From Balneolaceae bacterium (lineage in GTDB: Bacteria > Bacteroidota > Rhodothermia > Balneolales > Balneolaceae), in assembly GCA_007135335.1 (NCBI GenBank), contig SLJB01000015.1:1-34442 (forward strand): 34,442 nucleotides of DNA. Direction: 5' to 3'. The position numbers were made by a program, and so were the translations under genes. How positions within the stretch are numbered: position 1 is the stretch's first letter; every line of letters starts with the position of its first letter. Positions 24,310 through 34,307 of this stretch are shown here, in pieces. A model generated the notes under the pieces. The model worked only from the letters and a program-made list of their open reading frames with translations. It was not told where the DNA came from and did not search any database.

Positions 24310-24674
24310 CATTCTATTTTTGTTCATCATCGGGTTTCCATATTCCTTACAGTGCACTGTATAATACCATCAAAATTCCGGCATCTATGAGTCTGTATCG
24401 TAAAATATTTTCATTGTCAAAAAGTGTGAATCCAGGATTCATAAACATGAGACCTGAATCTGTAAAACTTGCATTACTTTTTTTTGGATCTATGAGATTG
24501 CCAACATTCTTAAATATAACCACTGTGCAGACATTAAAAGCTGAACGTACCACAAAATATATTGTGATGCAGGATGGAAATAAAATGAGCCGGTTATTTT
24601 TAATGCCGTCTCTTCAGAGTCATTTTGCTAATTCCGGTAAGTCAAAATAAACATGTTGTTAAAAAGTTTAAACA
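24310..24674. other. Leader region of the giant surface protein gene
   Basis: About 365 bases without a supported gene. A perfect 12-base palindrome ACAGTGCACTGT (24349-24360) abuts TATAAT (24360-24365), a possible -10 box, though no clear -35 is present. A second palindrome GAATCC-a-GGATTC lies at 24428-24440, and GTTTAAAC (24666-24673) sits directly before the TTG start. Short frames on both strands here look random. Confidence 0.4.
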
Positions 24675-27600
24675 TTGAACTATTTATATAAGACTGTTAC
24701 GATTCTGGCCTTTCTGGTTTTGATCTCTTTTCAGGGGTTGCTGGCCCGGCAGATTGTGCTGCAGGATAATTTTGAAGACGAAGACCTCACCCAAAATCCC
24801 GTCTGGACGGGCGATTTAGGAGATTATACATTTGTGCAGGAGAATGGGAACACGTTATTGAGATTAAATGCCGCAGCTGGTGATCGTTCTGAGATTTCAA
24901 CACTTTCGCCAACCGCCTATGGGAGCTGGGAATTTTACGTGCGAGTTCCGGCAACATCAACCCAAAACAGAGTATATGTTTATTTGATGTCTGATTCAGA
25001 TCTGCTGGATATTATTGGTGCCGGATCACCTGGAAATGCAAATGGTTATGCTATACATACCGGTAATGGGAATTTTGAGTTAGTTCGTTTGAATAATGGT
25101 AACAGCACTTCACTTCTCAACTCAAATACAACTATCACAGCAAATCAAGGGTATCAAGTTAGAGTTTCCAGAAATCAGGCTGATGAATGGCGGTTGTATG
25201 TTAGTGAAGGGTATGGTTCTAGTCCGGTTTTGGATTCTGGAACGGTTGTGGATGGAACACATACCGAGTCAGTTTTTTTTGGTTTGTATGCAAGGTATTC
25301 TGCTGCTAACAGGAGCGGATATTTTTTTGACGACATCATCATCACCAAACCTACAGAAGAGTTACATGTTGAAGATATTGAAGTAACCCGGGCAAATGTG
25401 CTTGACATCACCTTTTCAAATGATCTGAATCCTGCTTCATTCAGCCCGGCTGATTTTTCAGTAAACAATGCAATAGGAAGCCCGGAAACAGCTGAACTTA
25501 CCGATGACAATTTGATTCGGTTAACATTCTTCAACGTATTTCCAGATGGTGATCAAATCCTCACTATCAACAACGTGGAAGATAGTAACGGACAAGAGAT
25601 AGAACCGAATACAGGTGTTCCGTTCACAACAGAAAACCCCTTTGACGCAGGATCAGTTGATGTAATCAGCTCTATACGAATTCTGGTTGAGTTTACCGAG
25701 GTGCCCGACAGTGACGATCTTATAGATTCTAACTTCGAAATCCGTGCTGATGGGGAAACTGCTTCTGTAAATCCACAAAACGTAGACTATGATGCGGGAT
25801 CTGATGAGCGGACTGTTATCCTGAACCTCGCCGGTCCGCTGCCAATCGGCGATTATGAGCTGACCATCAACAATGTTTTCAGTGATTTGGGCTGGCCTCT
25901 TAGAGGTGATAATGTGTTCGATTTTTCTGTGGAAAATCCATTCCGGGTTGATGATTTTGATGTTTTGAGCAGAACAGAGGTTGAAATTACCTTTTCACAG
26001 GATATCCAATCGGGTGGAGGAAATACATCCAACTACCTGCTCAACAATACCATAAATCCGCAAACGGTAACCGCATCACCGGGGAATGTGGTTTTGCTGC
26101 AGTTTGAGAATCCAATGGATGAGGGAGATCAGGTCATTGAAATCAGGAATCTCGAAAGTGTTGAAGGTTGGCAAATTGAAGCGGGTACAACAGTTGAGTT
26201 CACTCTGGTGAACAATTTTGACTTTGTGTCTCTCGATCTGTTCCGTGGCGATGAAATTACGCTTGAGTTCACAGAAGTGCCTGATGGGGAAATTTTTATC
26301 ACATCGAATTTCGAAATAAGCGGTATCGGGAATCCGGAAGGGATTTCATATGATGCCAGTTCCAATCCCAATATCGTGGTTCTTGAGCTAAGTTTGCCAC
26401 TATTTACAGGTGATTATACCCTCATTACAAACAATATGTTGAGCGATTTCGGCTGGCCGCTCTCCGGTGATGCAGAGCTTGCCTTCACTGCTGACAACCC
26501 GTTTGAAGTTACAGATTTCGAGAATATAAGCACTACAGAATTTATCCTCACGTTTTCACAGGATTTGCTTGCCGGCTCTGTTATAGCATCAGCTTTTGTG
26601 ATTGAAGGAATCGGTTCACCCGACAACATAACCGTTGAAAATGACAATACAGTTCGAATTACGTTTAACGACTCCGTTGATGAAGGCGATCAGGAATTGA
26701 TCATTAATAACATACAGAGTATAGATGGCTGGGAGATCGAGCCAAATACAGCCATACCCTTTGCCCTGTTCGGAGACTATGAGCCGGGTGACCTTGTGTT
26801 GAGTGAGTTTTACTACCGGGTGCCTATTTCATGGCGCACAGCCGAATTCGACCGGCCGCGGTATGTAGAAATATTTAACCGTTCCCAAAAGACCCTGAAC
26901 CTGCGAAATTTTACCCTTACGGGACAAAATATCAGCGTGGACAGTGATCTGGCCATTTCACCCGGAGAATATCTTGTTCTTACCCGGGGTGCACCTGTTT
27001 TTGAAGAACGTTTTGGTGAACGTACGTTTGTTGAAGCGGATAATTTTCCGACGTTAAACCTCACTACATCCAGTAGTATCATTTTTGAAACAGACGAGGG
27101 TGAGTTGATTGAACGGCTTACCTATTTCGCGAACATGTGGGGTGGCAATGAGGTATCTCTCGAGCGCATCTCGTTCGATATATCATCAGAGTTCCGCGAT
27201 AACTGGGCCGAATCGGAAGACGTGCTTACCGGCTCGCCCGGCCTGCCAAATACAGTTTCTGCACCGGCAGATGCACCGCGAGCATTATCAGCAGCTTTTC
27301 CTGCACCTCAAACACTACAAATCACGTTTTCCCGCACACTTACGGAAGAGTCTCTCGAAACGCTGTCCAATTTCAGCCTGAACAACAACGCGGTGTTTAC
27401 GTCGGTAGATTTTACCTCAAATGAGCGTACCCTTGAATTTGAACTGGATCACAAGCTCGGTGATCAGTTTGAGTACACCTTCTTGTATCAAAACATAGGC
27501 GACATTTTCGGCAACAACGTGATTGGTACGCAACAACTCAATTTTACTTTTGTGAATCCGTTCAGAATTTTGACGGCCGAACTTGAAAGCTCCACAGAGT

Positions 27601-30600
27601 TGCGTATTCAGTTCTCTCTGCCTTTGGATCAGCCCGGATCATACAATACATCTAACTTTGAGCTTTCTGATGGCACGTCTCCAGCATCAGTGAGTGTTAT
27701 CGACTCAGAAACTCTCCGCCTCACATTCAGCCATTCGTTTGATGTGGGCAGTTACGTAATTGTTGCTAATGGATTAACCAGTATTACAGATGGCTGGGAA
27801 CTTGAGGTGAACTCGGAATTTGAATTTTTCCGGTTTGATGAATACCGGCCCGGAGACATTGTAATCAGTGAATTTATGTATCGCCCGCCCGATGGTTATC
27901 CGCGTTACGTGGAAATTCACAACGTATCCGGCCGATTTCTAAATCTGAAAGATTGGGAATTACGCAGAGCAGAAGGGGCAACCTCAAACGGGGGTTCCTT
28001 CAGCCGGTTTGATCTGCCCATTGAACCGGGCGGGTTTATCGTGATTACGCCCAACGCTTCACTGCTTGAATCAATTTTTGGTGAAGGCCCGTGGCTGCAG
28101 ATGAACAACTACCCCGGCCTCACACAAACAACCGGTGATCGGATCCGCCTGATCGACAGTGAGGGCGATATTGTTGAGATTTTAGATTACAATCCCTCAA
28201 TCTGGGGAGGTAACGGCGTTGCCCTTGAGCGTCGCAGAATCGATCTCTCCCCGGAATTTTCCGAAAACTGGGCAGAATCACCAAACGAATTGCTGGGCAC
28301 ACCGGGTGCGCCTAACGAGGTGGATTCAAGCTTCAATCTTGTAGCTGAAACAGTGGAAGCACTCAGCAGGCAGGAAGTCAGGGTGGTCTTTAATGCAGAG
28401 ATCAGGGAAAGTGATGCTGTTACCGGAAATTTTTCGGTTGATGGTACAAACCCATCAGCTGTAATACGTGAAAGTGGAAATGAGGTATTGCTTCAATTCA
28501 GTTCAAATCTGGCAAGAGGAGAGCGTACACTGAACATCAATAATATCCGCACATTTGGAGGGTTTCTGATCGCAAACAACGCGCAATACACCTTCTTGGT
28601 GTTTGACAATTTTCAGAGCGGTGATATTGTCATCAACGAATTTATGTACAGGCCGGCATCAGGGTTTGTTCGCTATGTAGAGATTTATAATGTCTCCGGC
28701 CGACTGATTAACCTGAGAAACTGGGAACTTCGCAGGACCGAGGAAGCACCAAATAATGGCGGGGTTTTCAGCGATACTGACCTTGCAATCCAGCCCGGCG
28801 GGTATATTGTACTGACTCCAAACGAGGAATTACTCGAGGAGATTTATGGATCAGGCCCGTGGGTTCAGATGAGCAATTACCCCGGATTTACCCAAACTGT
28901 GGCCGACCAGATTCGACTGATAACCCCGGATGGGGATGTGGAGCAGTTTATCGAGTATATGCCATCCTCATGGGGAGGGAATGGTATGGCGCTGGAACGA
29001 CGGAGTTTAAGCGCTCCTGAGAATAACCAGAATAACTGGGGCGAATCCCTGGCAGAACTGCTGGGTACACCCGGTGCAGAGAATACCGTGGAACCCGAAG
29101 ATGAGGGTCCGCACCTGCTGAGCGCCGGTTTTGTGAGTGCGGATACGGTATCTGTTCAATTCTCAGGTTCGCTTAATCTGGAGGCGATATCAACGGACAA
29201 CTTCGACATTAGCAGCAGCCTGAACATCGCCGGGCTTGAATTCACAAACCAATTTACGACACTGCTCATTCTCAGCGGTAACATGAATTCCGGCACAACC
29301 TATACCATTACAGTAACCAACATACCGGATATTTTCGGGTATGTGCTGAGCAGTGCGCAGGCGCAGTTCACATTTTACGAAATTGAACAGGCTGAACCGG
29401 GCGATGTGGTGATCAATGAGTTTATGTACAACGAGCCGGACGATTATTCGCGCTACATCGAGCTGTTTAACCGAAGCAGCAAGGCTGTTGATCTTGCGGG
29501 CTGGCGGCAGGCGAACGACACCGGAACCCGGCGCATTATCACCAATCAGCAAACTATTGTACCGCCAAACTCCTACATCGTAATTGTACCCAATACCAAC
29601 CTGCTCTCAATATTTCCGGATATCAGCTTCGTTAATGCAGGTGGCAATCTTTCTGCTTTGAAAAATGGCGGAGATCAAATTGTAATTGAAAATAACCTGG
29701 GTGTGGTGATGGATTCCCTTCGCTATAACCCGACCTGGGGCGGAACCGGCGTGGCCCTTGAAAGGCGGCGAGCCGATCGATCACCGCTTTTTCGTGAAAA
29801 CTGGGGCGAATCGCCCAATGAGTTGTTCGGTACTCCCGGAGCTCAAAATGAAGTTGAGAGGAATTTCAAGCTCTCGGCAACCACCGTTCAGGCCATTTCA
29901 CGCAGGTCGGTTGAGGTACTGTTCAATGCAAATATCAGGGAAGATGACCTGGTTGCCGCTAACTTTTCCGTGAATGGCACCAACCCTTCAAATGTGGTTT
30001 TTGAAGAATCGGATGCAGTGATTCTTGAGTTCGAAACTAATTTTGCAATCGGTACCCGCACACTCACCATCAACAACATCCGCACACTTGGCGGATTTCA
30101 GATTGAGGACAATTCTCAGTTTGTGTTTACCGTATTCGATGATTTTGAAGATGGAGATATTGTGATCAACGAGTTTATGTATCGTCCGCCCACGGGGTAT
30201 GTGCGGTATGTTGAGCTGTTTAACAATTCAGATAAATTGCTGAATCTTCGCAACTGGCGGTTGCAAAGGCGTCAGATTTCATCGGAACCAAGAAGAATAA
30301 TTTCGGAAGTTGACCTGCTTTTAGAACCGGGAGCGTTTATTGTTATTACGGAAGATGAAGAGCGCATGGCTGAGATTTTTGGAGAGCGGAATTATCTCGA
30401 ATTGTCAAACTTTCCAAACTTCACAGCAACTGTGCCCGACCAAATCCGCCTTTTCACAGATACCAATGTACCGGCTGATTCACTTGAGTACGTACCGTCG
30501 ATCTGGGGAGGGAACGGCGTGGCTTTGGAACGTATCAGCACGGAAGTACCTGCCACTATTGCCGAGAACTGGGAAGAGTCGGCCAATGAACTTCTGGGCA

Positions 30601-32648
30601 CCCCGGGTTTGCCAAACGATGTAAAACCGGATAATGAACCACCGGTTCTGCTGAGTGCAGCTCAGTTTAAGGATCTGGGTTTCAGGCTTCGGTTCAGCAA
30701 GCAGCTCGATTCCGAATCAGCGCTTACGGCTTCAAACTATTCCATTGCCCCTTCAATACCCGTTTCGATGGTTGGGCTGGACGGCAACGACGTAATCTTA
30801 TTTGTGAGTGGTGAGCTGGAAAATGACCGGCTGTATGAGATCACTGTACAAAATATCAGCGATATTTTTGGTAATGTGATGCAGCCGGTAACCGTCTCAG
30901 TTCGCTATCTCGAATTTGGTGAGGTTCGCCCGCAGGAAATTGTAATCAATGAAATTCTCTACAGAAGGTTACAGGCCGGCAGCCCCGAGTTTGTGGAGAT
31001 TTACAACCGGACCGATCAGAATTTTGATCTCACCGGGTGGACACTTGCCGATGAATCAGGCAGCGCAAATATCCCGGCCGGTACGGTAATCAGGGAAAAC
31101 AACTATCTGGTGTTTACGGATACACAATCCTTTGCCGCTGAATCGGAACAGATCATCTATCTGCCCGGCTTTCAATCACTCAATAATACATCAGATGCTG
31201 TGGTAATCCGTAGCTCATCCGGTGTGGCGATCGACAGCCTCACCTACCATTCTTCATGGTACAACAACCCGGCCGGCATTTCACTTGAACGACGAGATCC
31301 TGCCGCCCTCTCGATCGACCGGGCAAACTGGGCGCTCAGTACCGGTGAACGCGGGTCAACCCCGGCCGAAGAGAACAGCCGTTTTGAACGGGATGAAACT
31401 CCGCCTGAAGTTATTTTCGCCAACATCTTCCATCCCGATTCTCTTGAGGTTGTGTTCAGCGAGTTTGTTGACCTGACAGGTCAGAACGGGGCAACCATTA
31501 ACAATACCAATATGATGGCAAACGGGCCTGAACAAGTTTTGGAAATGCAGAGCATTACCCGCTTCATGATAAACGGTACTGGTGCCGACCTGCTGAAGTA
31601 CGAACCTGCCAGGGGGAACCGGGTGGTGCTTAGTCCGGCAGGTGTGTCACCGGGCGATGTGATTACACTAACGATCGAAAATGCGGGGGATTTTCAGGGG
31701 AATGTTTCTGCTCGGCTTGAACAGCCTGTTGCACAGCCGTTGCAGCCTGGCAATCTTGTGTTCAATGAGATCATGTACAATCCACTTGCTGATGACCGTG
31801 ATGGAATACCCGATCAATCGGAATACATCGAAATTTATAACAGGCAGCCATACGCGATTTCACTGGAGGGAATATTCCTGCATGATGAACCCAATGAAAA
31901 CGGGCAAATAACGAGAATTGATCCGATCAGCAGTGCGCAGCGGTGGATTCCGGCAAACGGACACGCTCTGTTCTATCCGGAACCAACGGCGCGGCCCTTT
32001 TCCGAAAGCCGGACAGCGCGATTCTTTGAATTGAGTGAAGATTTTGCTCCATATGCATTTCAGGCGTTACGAACTACGCTTAATCTGCCGAATGCCGGCC
32101 GCAGGGTCTATCTGGCTGACAGCACCCGAACCGTAATTGATATGGTGGATTACAGTCCGGATTGGCACAACCCAAATCTTGCAGATACCCGGGGAATTGC
32201 ACTGGAGAGAATTAATCCCGATCTGGAAACCAATAATCCGGCAAACTGGAGTTCCAACGCAACCCTTCAGGGAGGAAGCCCGGGGATGCAAAATTCCAAT
32301 TACCAGGAGCCGCAATTTACCGGCTCGGATACCGGTGTTTTTCTCGATCCAAATCCCTTCTCACCCGATGGTGATGGGTTTGAAGATAACCTGTTCATCA
32401 ACTACATATTTGACGAGCCCGATTATCTGCTGCGAATCCGGATCTACGATCGGTACGGAAGGCTGGTGCGAACTCTGACTGAGGGAATCCCGGCCGGATT
32501 GCAAGGCTCAGTAATCTGGGATGGACGAACGGATGACGGCCAGCGAAACCGCATTGGGATCTACATTATATTAGTTGAAGCATATAATAGCAGCAGCGGC
32601 CGCAGCAGGGCGTTCAGGGAAACTTCTGTGCTGGCAAGGCAGTTTTAG
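24675..32648 (+). CDS. Giant secreted lamin-tail/Ig-like domain protein, 2657 residues
   Basis: A signal peptide (YLYKTVTILAFLVLISFQG, ending near LLARQ) directs export. About residues 26-230 form a lectin-like beta-sandwich. From about 233 come roughly twelve SbsA-like Ig domains of 85-100 residues, five in a row and then alternating with seven lamin-tail domains. These begin near residues 703, 1058, 1315, 1575, 1825, 2086 and 2358, each with a pattern GD(I/V)VINEFMY..RYVE(I/L)(F/Y)N and ending GGNGVALERR...NW.ES..ELLGTPG.PN. The C-terminus (about 2558 on) is a FlgD-like Ig domain, DPNPFSPDGDG to DGRTDDGQRNRIGIYI, as often found in exported Bacteroidota proteins. No enzyme motif is seen; adhesion, matrix or cell-surface binding is inferred. 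The start is TTG, since an in-phase ATG is absent. Confidence 0.9.
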   Translation: MNYLYKTVTILAFLVLISFQGLLARQIVLQDNFEDEDLTQNPVWTGDLGDYTFVQENGNTLLRLNAAAGDRSEISTLSPTAYGSWEFYVRVPATSTQNRVYVYLMSDSDLLDIIGAGSPGNANGYAIHTGNGNFELVRLNNGNSTSLLNSNTTITANQGYQVRVSRNQADEWRLYVSEGYGSSPVLDSGTVVDGTHTESVFFGLYARYSAANRSGYFFDDIIITKPTEELHVEDIEVTRANVLDITFSNDLNPASFSPADFSVNNAIGSPETAELTDDNLIRLTFFNVFPDGDQILTINNVEDSNGQEIEPNTGVPFTTENPFDAGSVDVISSIRILVEFTEVPDSDDLIDSNFEIRADGETASVNPQNVDYDAGSDERTVILNLAGPLPIGDYELTINNVFSDLGWPLRGDNVFDFSVENPFRVDDFDVLSRTEVEITFSQDIQSGGGNTSNYLLNNTINPQTVTASPGNVVLLQFENPMDEGDQVIEIRNLESVEGWQIEAGTTVEFTLVNNFDFVSLDLFRGDEITLEFTEVPDGEIFITSNFEISGIGNPEGISYDASSNPNIVVLELSLPLFTGDYTLITNNMLSDFGWPLSGDAELAFTADNPFEVTDFENISTTEFILTFSQDLLAGSVIASAFVIEGIGSPDNITVENDNTVRITFNDSVDEGDQELIINNIQSIDGWEIEPNTAIPFALFGDYEPGDLVLSEFYYRVPISWRTAEFDRPRYVEIFNRSQKTLNLRNFTLTGQNISVDSDLAISPGEYLVLTRGAPVFEERFGERTFVEADNFPTLNLTTSSSIIFETDEGELIERLTYFANMWGGNEVSLERISFDISSEFRDNWAESEDVLTGSPGLPNTVSAPADAPRALSAAFPAPQTLQITFSRTLTEESLETLSNFSLNNNAVFTSVDFTSNERTLEFELDHKLGDQFEYTFLYQNIGDIFGNNVIGTQQLNFTFVNPFRILTAELESSTELRIQFSLPLDQPGSYNTSNFELSDGTSPASVSVIDSETLRLTFSHSFDVGSYVIVANGLTSITDGWELEVNSEFEFFRFDEYRPGDIVISEFMYRPPDGYPRYVEIHNVSGRFLNLKDWELRRAEGATSNGGSFSRFDLPIEPGGFIVITPNASLLESIFGEGPWLQMNNYPGLTQTTGDRIRLIDSEGDIVEILDYNPSIWGGNGVALERRRIDLSPEFSENWAESPNELLGTPGAPNEVDSSFNLVAETVEALSRQEVRVVFNAEIRESDAVTGNFSVDGTNPSAVIRESGNEVLLQFSSNLARGERTLNINNIRTFGGFLIANNAQYTFLVFDNFQSGDIVINEFMYRPASGFVRYVEIYNVSGRLINLRNWELRRTEEAPNNGGVFSDTDLAIQPGGYIVLTPNEELLEEIYGSGPWVQMSNYPGFTQTVADQIRLITPDGDVEQFIEYMPSSWGGNGMALERRSLSAPENNQNNWGESLAELLGTPGAENTVEPEDEGPHLLSAGFVSADTVSVQFSGSLNLEAISTDNFDISSSLNIAGLEFTNQFTTLLILSGNMNSGTTYTITVTNIPDIFGYVLSSAQAQFTFYEIEQAEPGDVVINEFMYNEPDDYSRYIELFNRSSKAVDLAGWRQANDTGTRRIITNQQTIVPPNSYIVIVPNTNLLSIFPDISFVNAGGNLSALKNGGDQIVIENNLGVVMDSLRYNPTWGGTGVALERRRADRSPLFRENWGESPNELFGTPGAQNEVERNFKLSATTVQAISRRSVEVLFNANIREDDLVAANFSVNGTNPSNVVFEESDAVILEFETNFAIGTRTLTINNIRTLGGFQIEDNSQFVFTVFDDFEDGDIVINEFMYRPPTGYVRYVELFNNSDKLLNLRNWRLQRRQISSEPRRIISEVDLLLEPGAFIVITEDEERMAEIFGERNYLELSNFPNFTATVPDQIRLFTDTNVPADSLEYVPSIWGGNGVALERISTEVPATIAENWEESANELLGTPGLPNDVKPDNEPPVLLSAAQFKDLGFRLRFSKQLDSESALTASNYSIAPSIPVSMVGLDGNDVILFVSGELENDRLYEITVQNISDIFGNVMQPVTVSVRYLEFGEVRPQEIVINEILYRRLQAGSPEFVEIYNRTDQNFDLTGWTLADESGSANIPAGTVIRENNYLVFTDTQSFAAESEQIIYLPGFQSLNNTSDAVVIRSSSGVAIDSLTYHSSWYNNPAGISLERRDPAALSIDRANWALSTGERGSTPAEENSRFERDETPPEVIFANIFHPDSLEVVFSEFVDLTGQNGATINNTNMMANGPEQVLEMQSITRFMINGTGADLLKYEPARGNRVVLSPAGVSPGDVITLTIENAGDFQGNVSARLEQPVAQPLQPGNLVFNEIMYNPLADDRDGIPDQSEYIEIYNRQPYAISLEGIFLHDEPNENGQITRIDPISSAQRWIPANGHALFYPEPTARPFSESRTARFFELSEDFAPYAFQALRTTLNLPNAGRRVYLADSTRTVIDMVDYSPDWHNPNLADTRGIALERINPDLETNNPANWSSNATLQGGSPGMQNSNYQEPQFTGSDTGVFLDPNPFSPDGDGFEDNLFINYIFDEPDYLLRIRIYDRYGRLVRTLTEGIPAGLQGSVIWDGRTDDGQRNRIGIYIILVEAYNSSSGRSRAFRETSVLARQF
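26781..32330 (+). repeat. Seven tandem lamin-tail modules with intervening Ig domains
   Basis: Seven lamin-tail modules of about 150-180 residues recur through the gene, separated by one or two Ig domains. Ig domains before modules 3 and 5 are near twins (VEALSRQEV.VVFNA and VQAISRRSVEVLFNA; NINNIRT.GGF in both), and those before 4 and 6 share a DIFG type end. So the repeating unit is Ig(A)-tail-Ig(B)-tail, about 510 residues, duplicated once. Confidence 0.8.
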
Positions 32649-32689
32649 TTAACTTCCATCACCAATTTGAATAGCTAATAAGAAAAATT

Positions 32690-32735
32690 GCACAAACTTC
32701 CCGTTTGTGCTATCGTGCGCTAACAAACAAACGGG
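32690..32735 (+). repeat. Second copy of the repeat hairpin, with an alternative partner
   Basis: GCACAAAC (32690-32697), loop TTCCC, GTTTGTGC (32703-32710), like the element after asd. TTGAATAGC also precedes both copies, directly at 23641 and 14 bases further away at 32667. Here CCCGTTTGT (32700-32708) is also complementary to ACAAACGGG (32727-32735), giving a competing stem 13 bases before the next start codon. No T-tract follows. Confidence 0.6.
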
Positions 32736-32748
32736 GTAAAATAAGCCA

Positions 32749-34296
32749 ATGAAAGGAGCCGTAGCCGCCGGGCATAGTGAAACTGCGACATGCGCAGCAG
32801 ATATTTTAAGAGACGGCGGTAATGCGTTCGATGCGGTTGTTGCTGCTCACCTTGTTGCATGTGTATCAGAACCGGTTCTCTCCTCTTTGGGTGGTGGTGG
32901 ATTCTTACTTGCAAAAAAATCAACAGCCACTCCTGTTCTCTACGATTTTTTTGCGCAAACACCTTTAGAGAAAAGTCCGGAAACTACCGGTTCTTTCTAT
33001 AAAATATCCGCTGATTTTGGAACTGTAACCCAGGATTTCCGAATAGGGCCGGGCTCTGTAGCAGTTCCCGGAACTGTGAAAGGTTTATTTAACATACATG
33101 AAGAGCTCTGTACAATGCCATTATCAAGGCTGGCAGAACCCGCAATTACCCTTGCGCGAAATGGTGTTGAAATGAATGCTTTTCAAGCGGATATTTTCAG
33201 GATTGTTAAGCCGATTTATGAAGTAAACAGTGAGGTGAAGAAACACTATTCAAATCAGATTAGTGGCGGTTTATTTGTTGAAGGAGAGTTATTTAAAAGG
33301 CCACTTTTTGCTGATTTCCTGGAAAACCTGCATAAAGAAGGCAGTAAATTATTTTATGAGGGAGAGATTGCCAAAGCTATCCGGGAAGTGTGTTCGGTTT
33401 CAGGTGGTCATATCACCGCGAAGGATTTAAGAAATTACAGAGTCATTAAGAGAAATCCCATAAGAAGTGAAGCATTTAATCATACTGTTTATATAAATCC
33501 GCCACCTTCTTCAGGAGGTATACTGGTTGCATTTGCTTTGAAACTGTGCGAAAAGATAGGTATTCAGAAACATGATCCGTGGAGTATCGGTTTCGTGAAA
33601 AAAGTGGCTGAAGTTCAGCGAATTGTAAACAAGGCAAGATTAGAATTGCTCTTGAACAATCAAGGCAAAAACCCTGATACTGATTTATTGGATGAAGAGT
33701 TGCTGGAAATATATAGAAATGAAGTGCTTCAAAATTTTTCATCTGAAAGAGGAACTACACATATCAGTGTTGCTGATGGTAATGGGAACCTTGCGGCACT
33801 TACAACAAGTAACGGTGAGGGAAGCGGAGTGATGATTCCGGGTACATCCATCATGCTGAATAATATGCTTGGTGAATCGGATCTGTTCCCGGGAGGAATG
33901 GGTAGCTGGACACCAAACAGCCGGATTTCATCGATGATGGCACCGGGCTTGTTACAGCTCGATAACGGAACGGAAATTGTGTTTGGTTCAGGCGGCTCAA
34001 ACCGTATTCGAACGGCAATATTACAGGTCTTACTGAAGATCTCTGCTTATGAAATAGGTATTGAAGATGCTGTGAATCATCCCCGAATTCATATCGAAGA
34101 GGAGATCCTGAATATAGAAGGCGGTTTTGACAGGCTGATTGTGGAGCAGCTAAAAAATCTATTTACTGAATCTAAAATATGGCAGAATAAAAGTCTGTTT
34201 TTTGGAGGCGTTCATGTGGTAAGCAGATCATCACGGGGAGAATTCACGGGCTGCGGAGACCCGCGGCGTGGCGGAATATTTATGACAGTTGAGTAG
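32749..34296 (+). CDS. Gamma-glutamyltransferase family protein without signal peptide
   Basis: A 515-residue Ntn hydrolase. The large-subunit part has DGGNAFDAVVAAHLV, SLGGGGFLLA and GPGSVAVPGTVKGL. The autocleavage site is RGTTHISVAD with Thr336 as nucleophile, and the small-subunit part has TSNGEGSGV, MLNNMLGE, SSMMAPG and GSGGSNRIRTAI. Family members transfer or hydrolyse the gamma-glutamyl group of glutathione and related compounds, usually in the periplasm. Here the protein starts directly at the enzyme core; an in-frame stop (32737-32739) rules out a longer N-terminus, so it should be cytoplasmic. It is separated from the giant gene by 100 bases with competing hairpins. Confidence 0.92.
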   Translation: MKGAVAAGHSETATCAADILRDGGNAFDAVVAAHLVACVSEPVLSSLGGGGFLLAKKSTATPVLYDFFAQTPLEKSPETTGSFYKISADFGTVTQDFRIGPGSVAVPGTVKGLFNIHEELCTMPLSRLAEPAITLARNGVEMNAFQADIFRIVKPIYEVNSEVKKHYSNQISGGLFVEGELFKRPLFADFLENLHKEGSKLFYEGEIAKAIREVCSVSGGHITAKDLRNYRVIKRNPIRSEAFNHTVYINPPPSSGGILVAFALKLCEKIGIQKHDPWSIGFVKKVAEVQRIVNKARLELLLNNQGKNPDTDLLDEELLEIYRNEVLQNFSSERGTTHISVADGNGNLAALTTSNGEGSGVMIPGTSIMLNNMLGESDLFPGGMGSWTPNSRISSMMAPGLLQLDNGTEIVFGSGGSNRIRTAILQVLLKISAYEIGIEDAVNHPRIHIEEEILNIEGGFDRLIVEQLKNLFTESKIWQNKSLFFGGVHVVSRSSRGEFTGCGDPRRGGIFMTVE

Positions 34297-34307
34297 AAAT
34301 ACCTCAG

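Noticed and set aside
24387-24650. 87-codon plus-strand open frame in the gap before the giant gene
   Set aside because: No recognisable motif, unlikely composition, and an overlapping frame of similar length exists on the other strand; looks like chance.
26781-32330. Regular repeats suggestive of a CRISPR or satellite array
   Set aside because: Repeats are in phase with one long coding frame, vary as protein domains do and lack constant short repeats with spacers.
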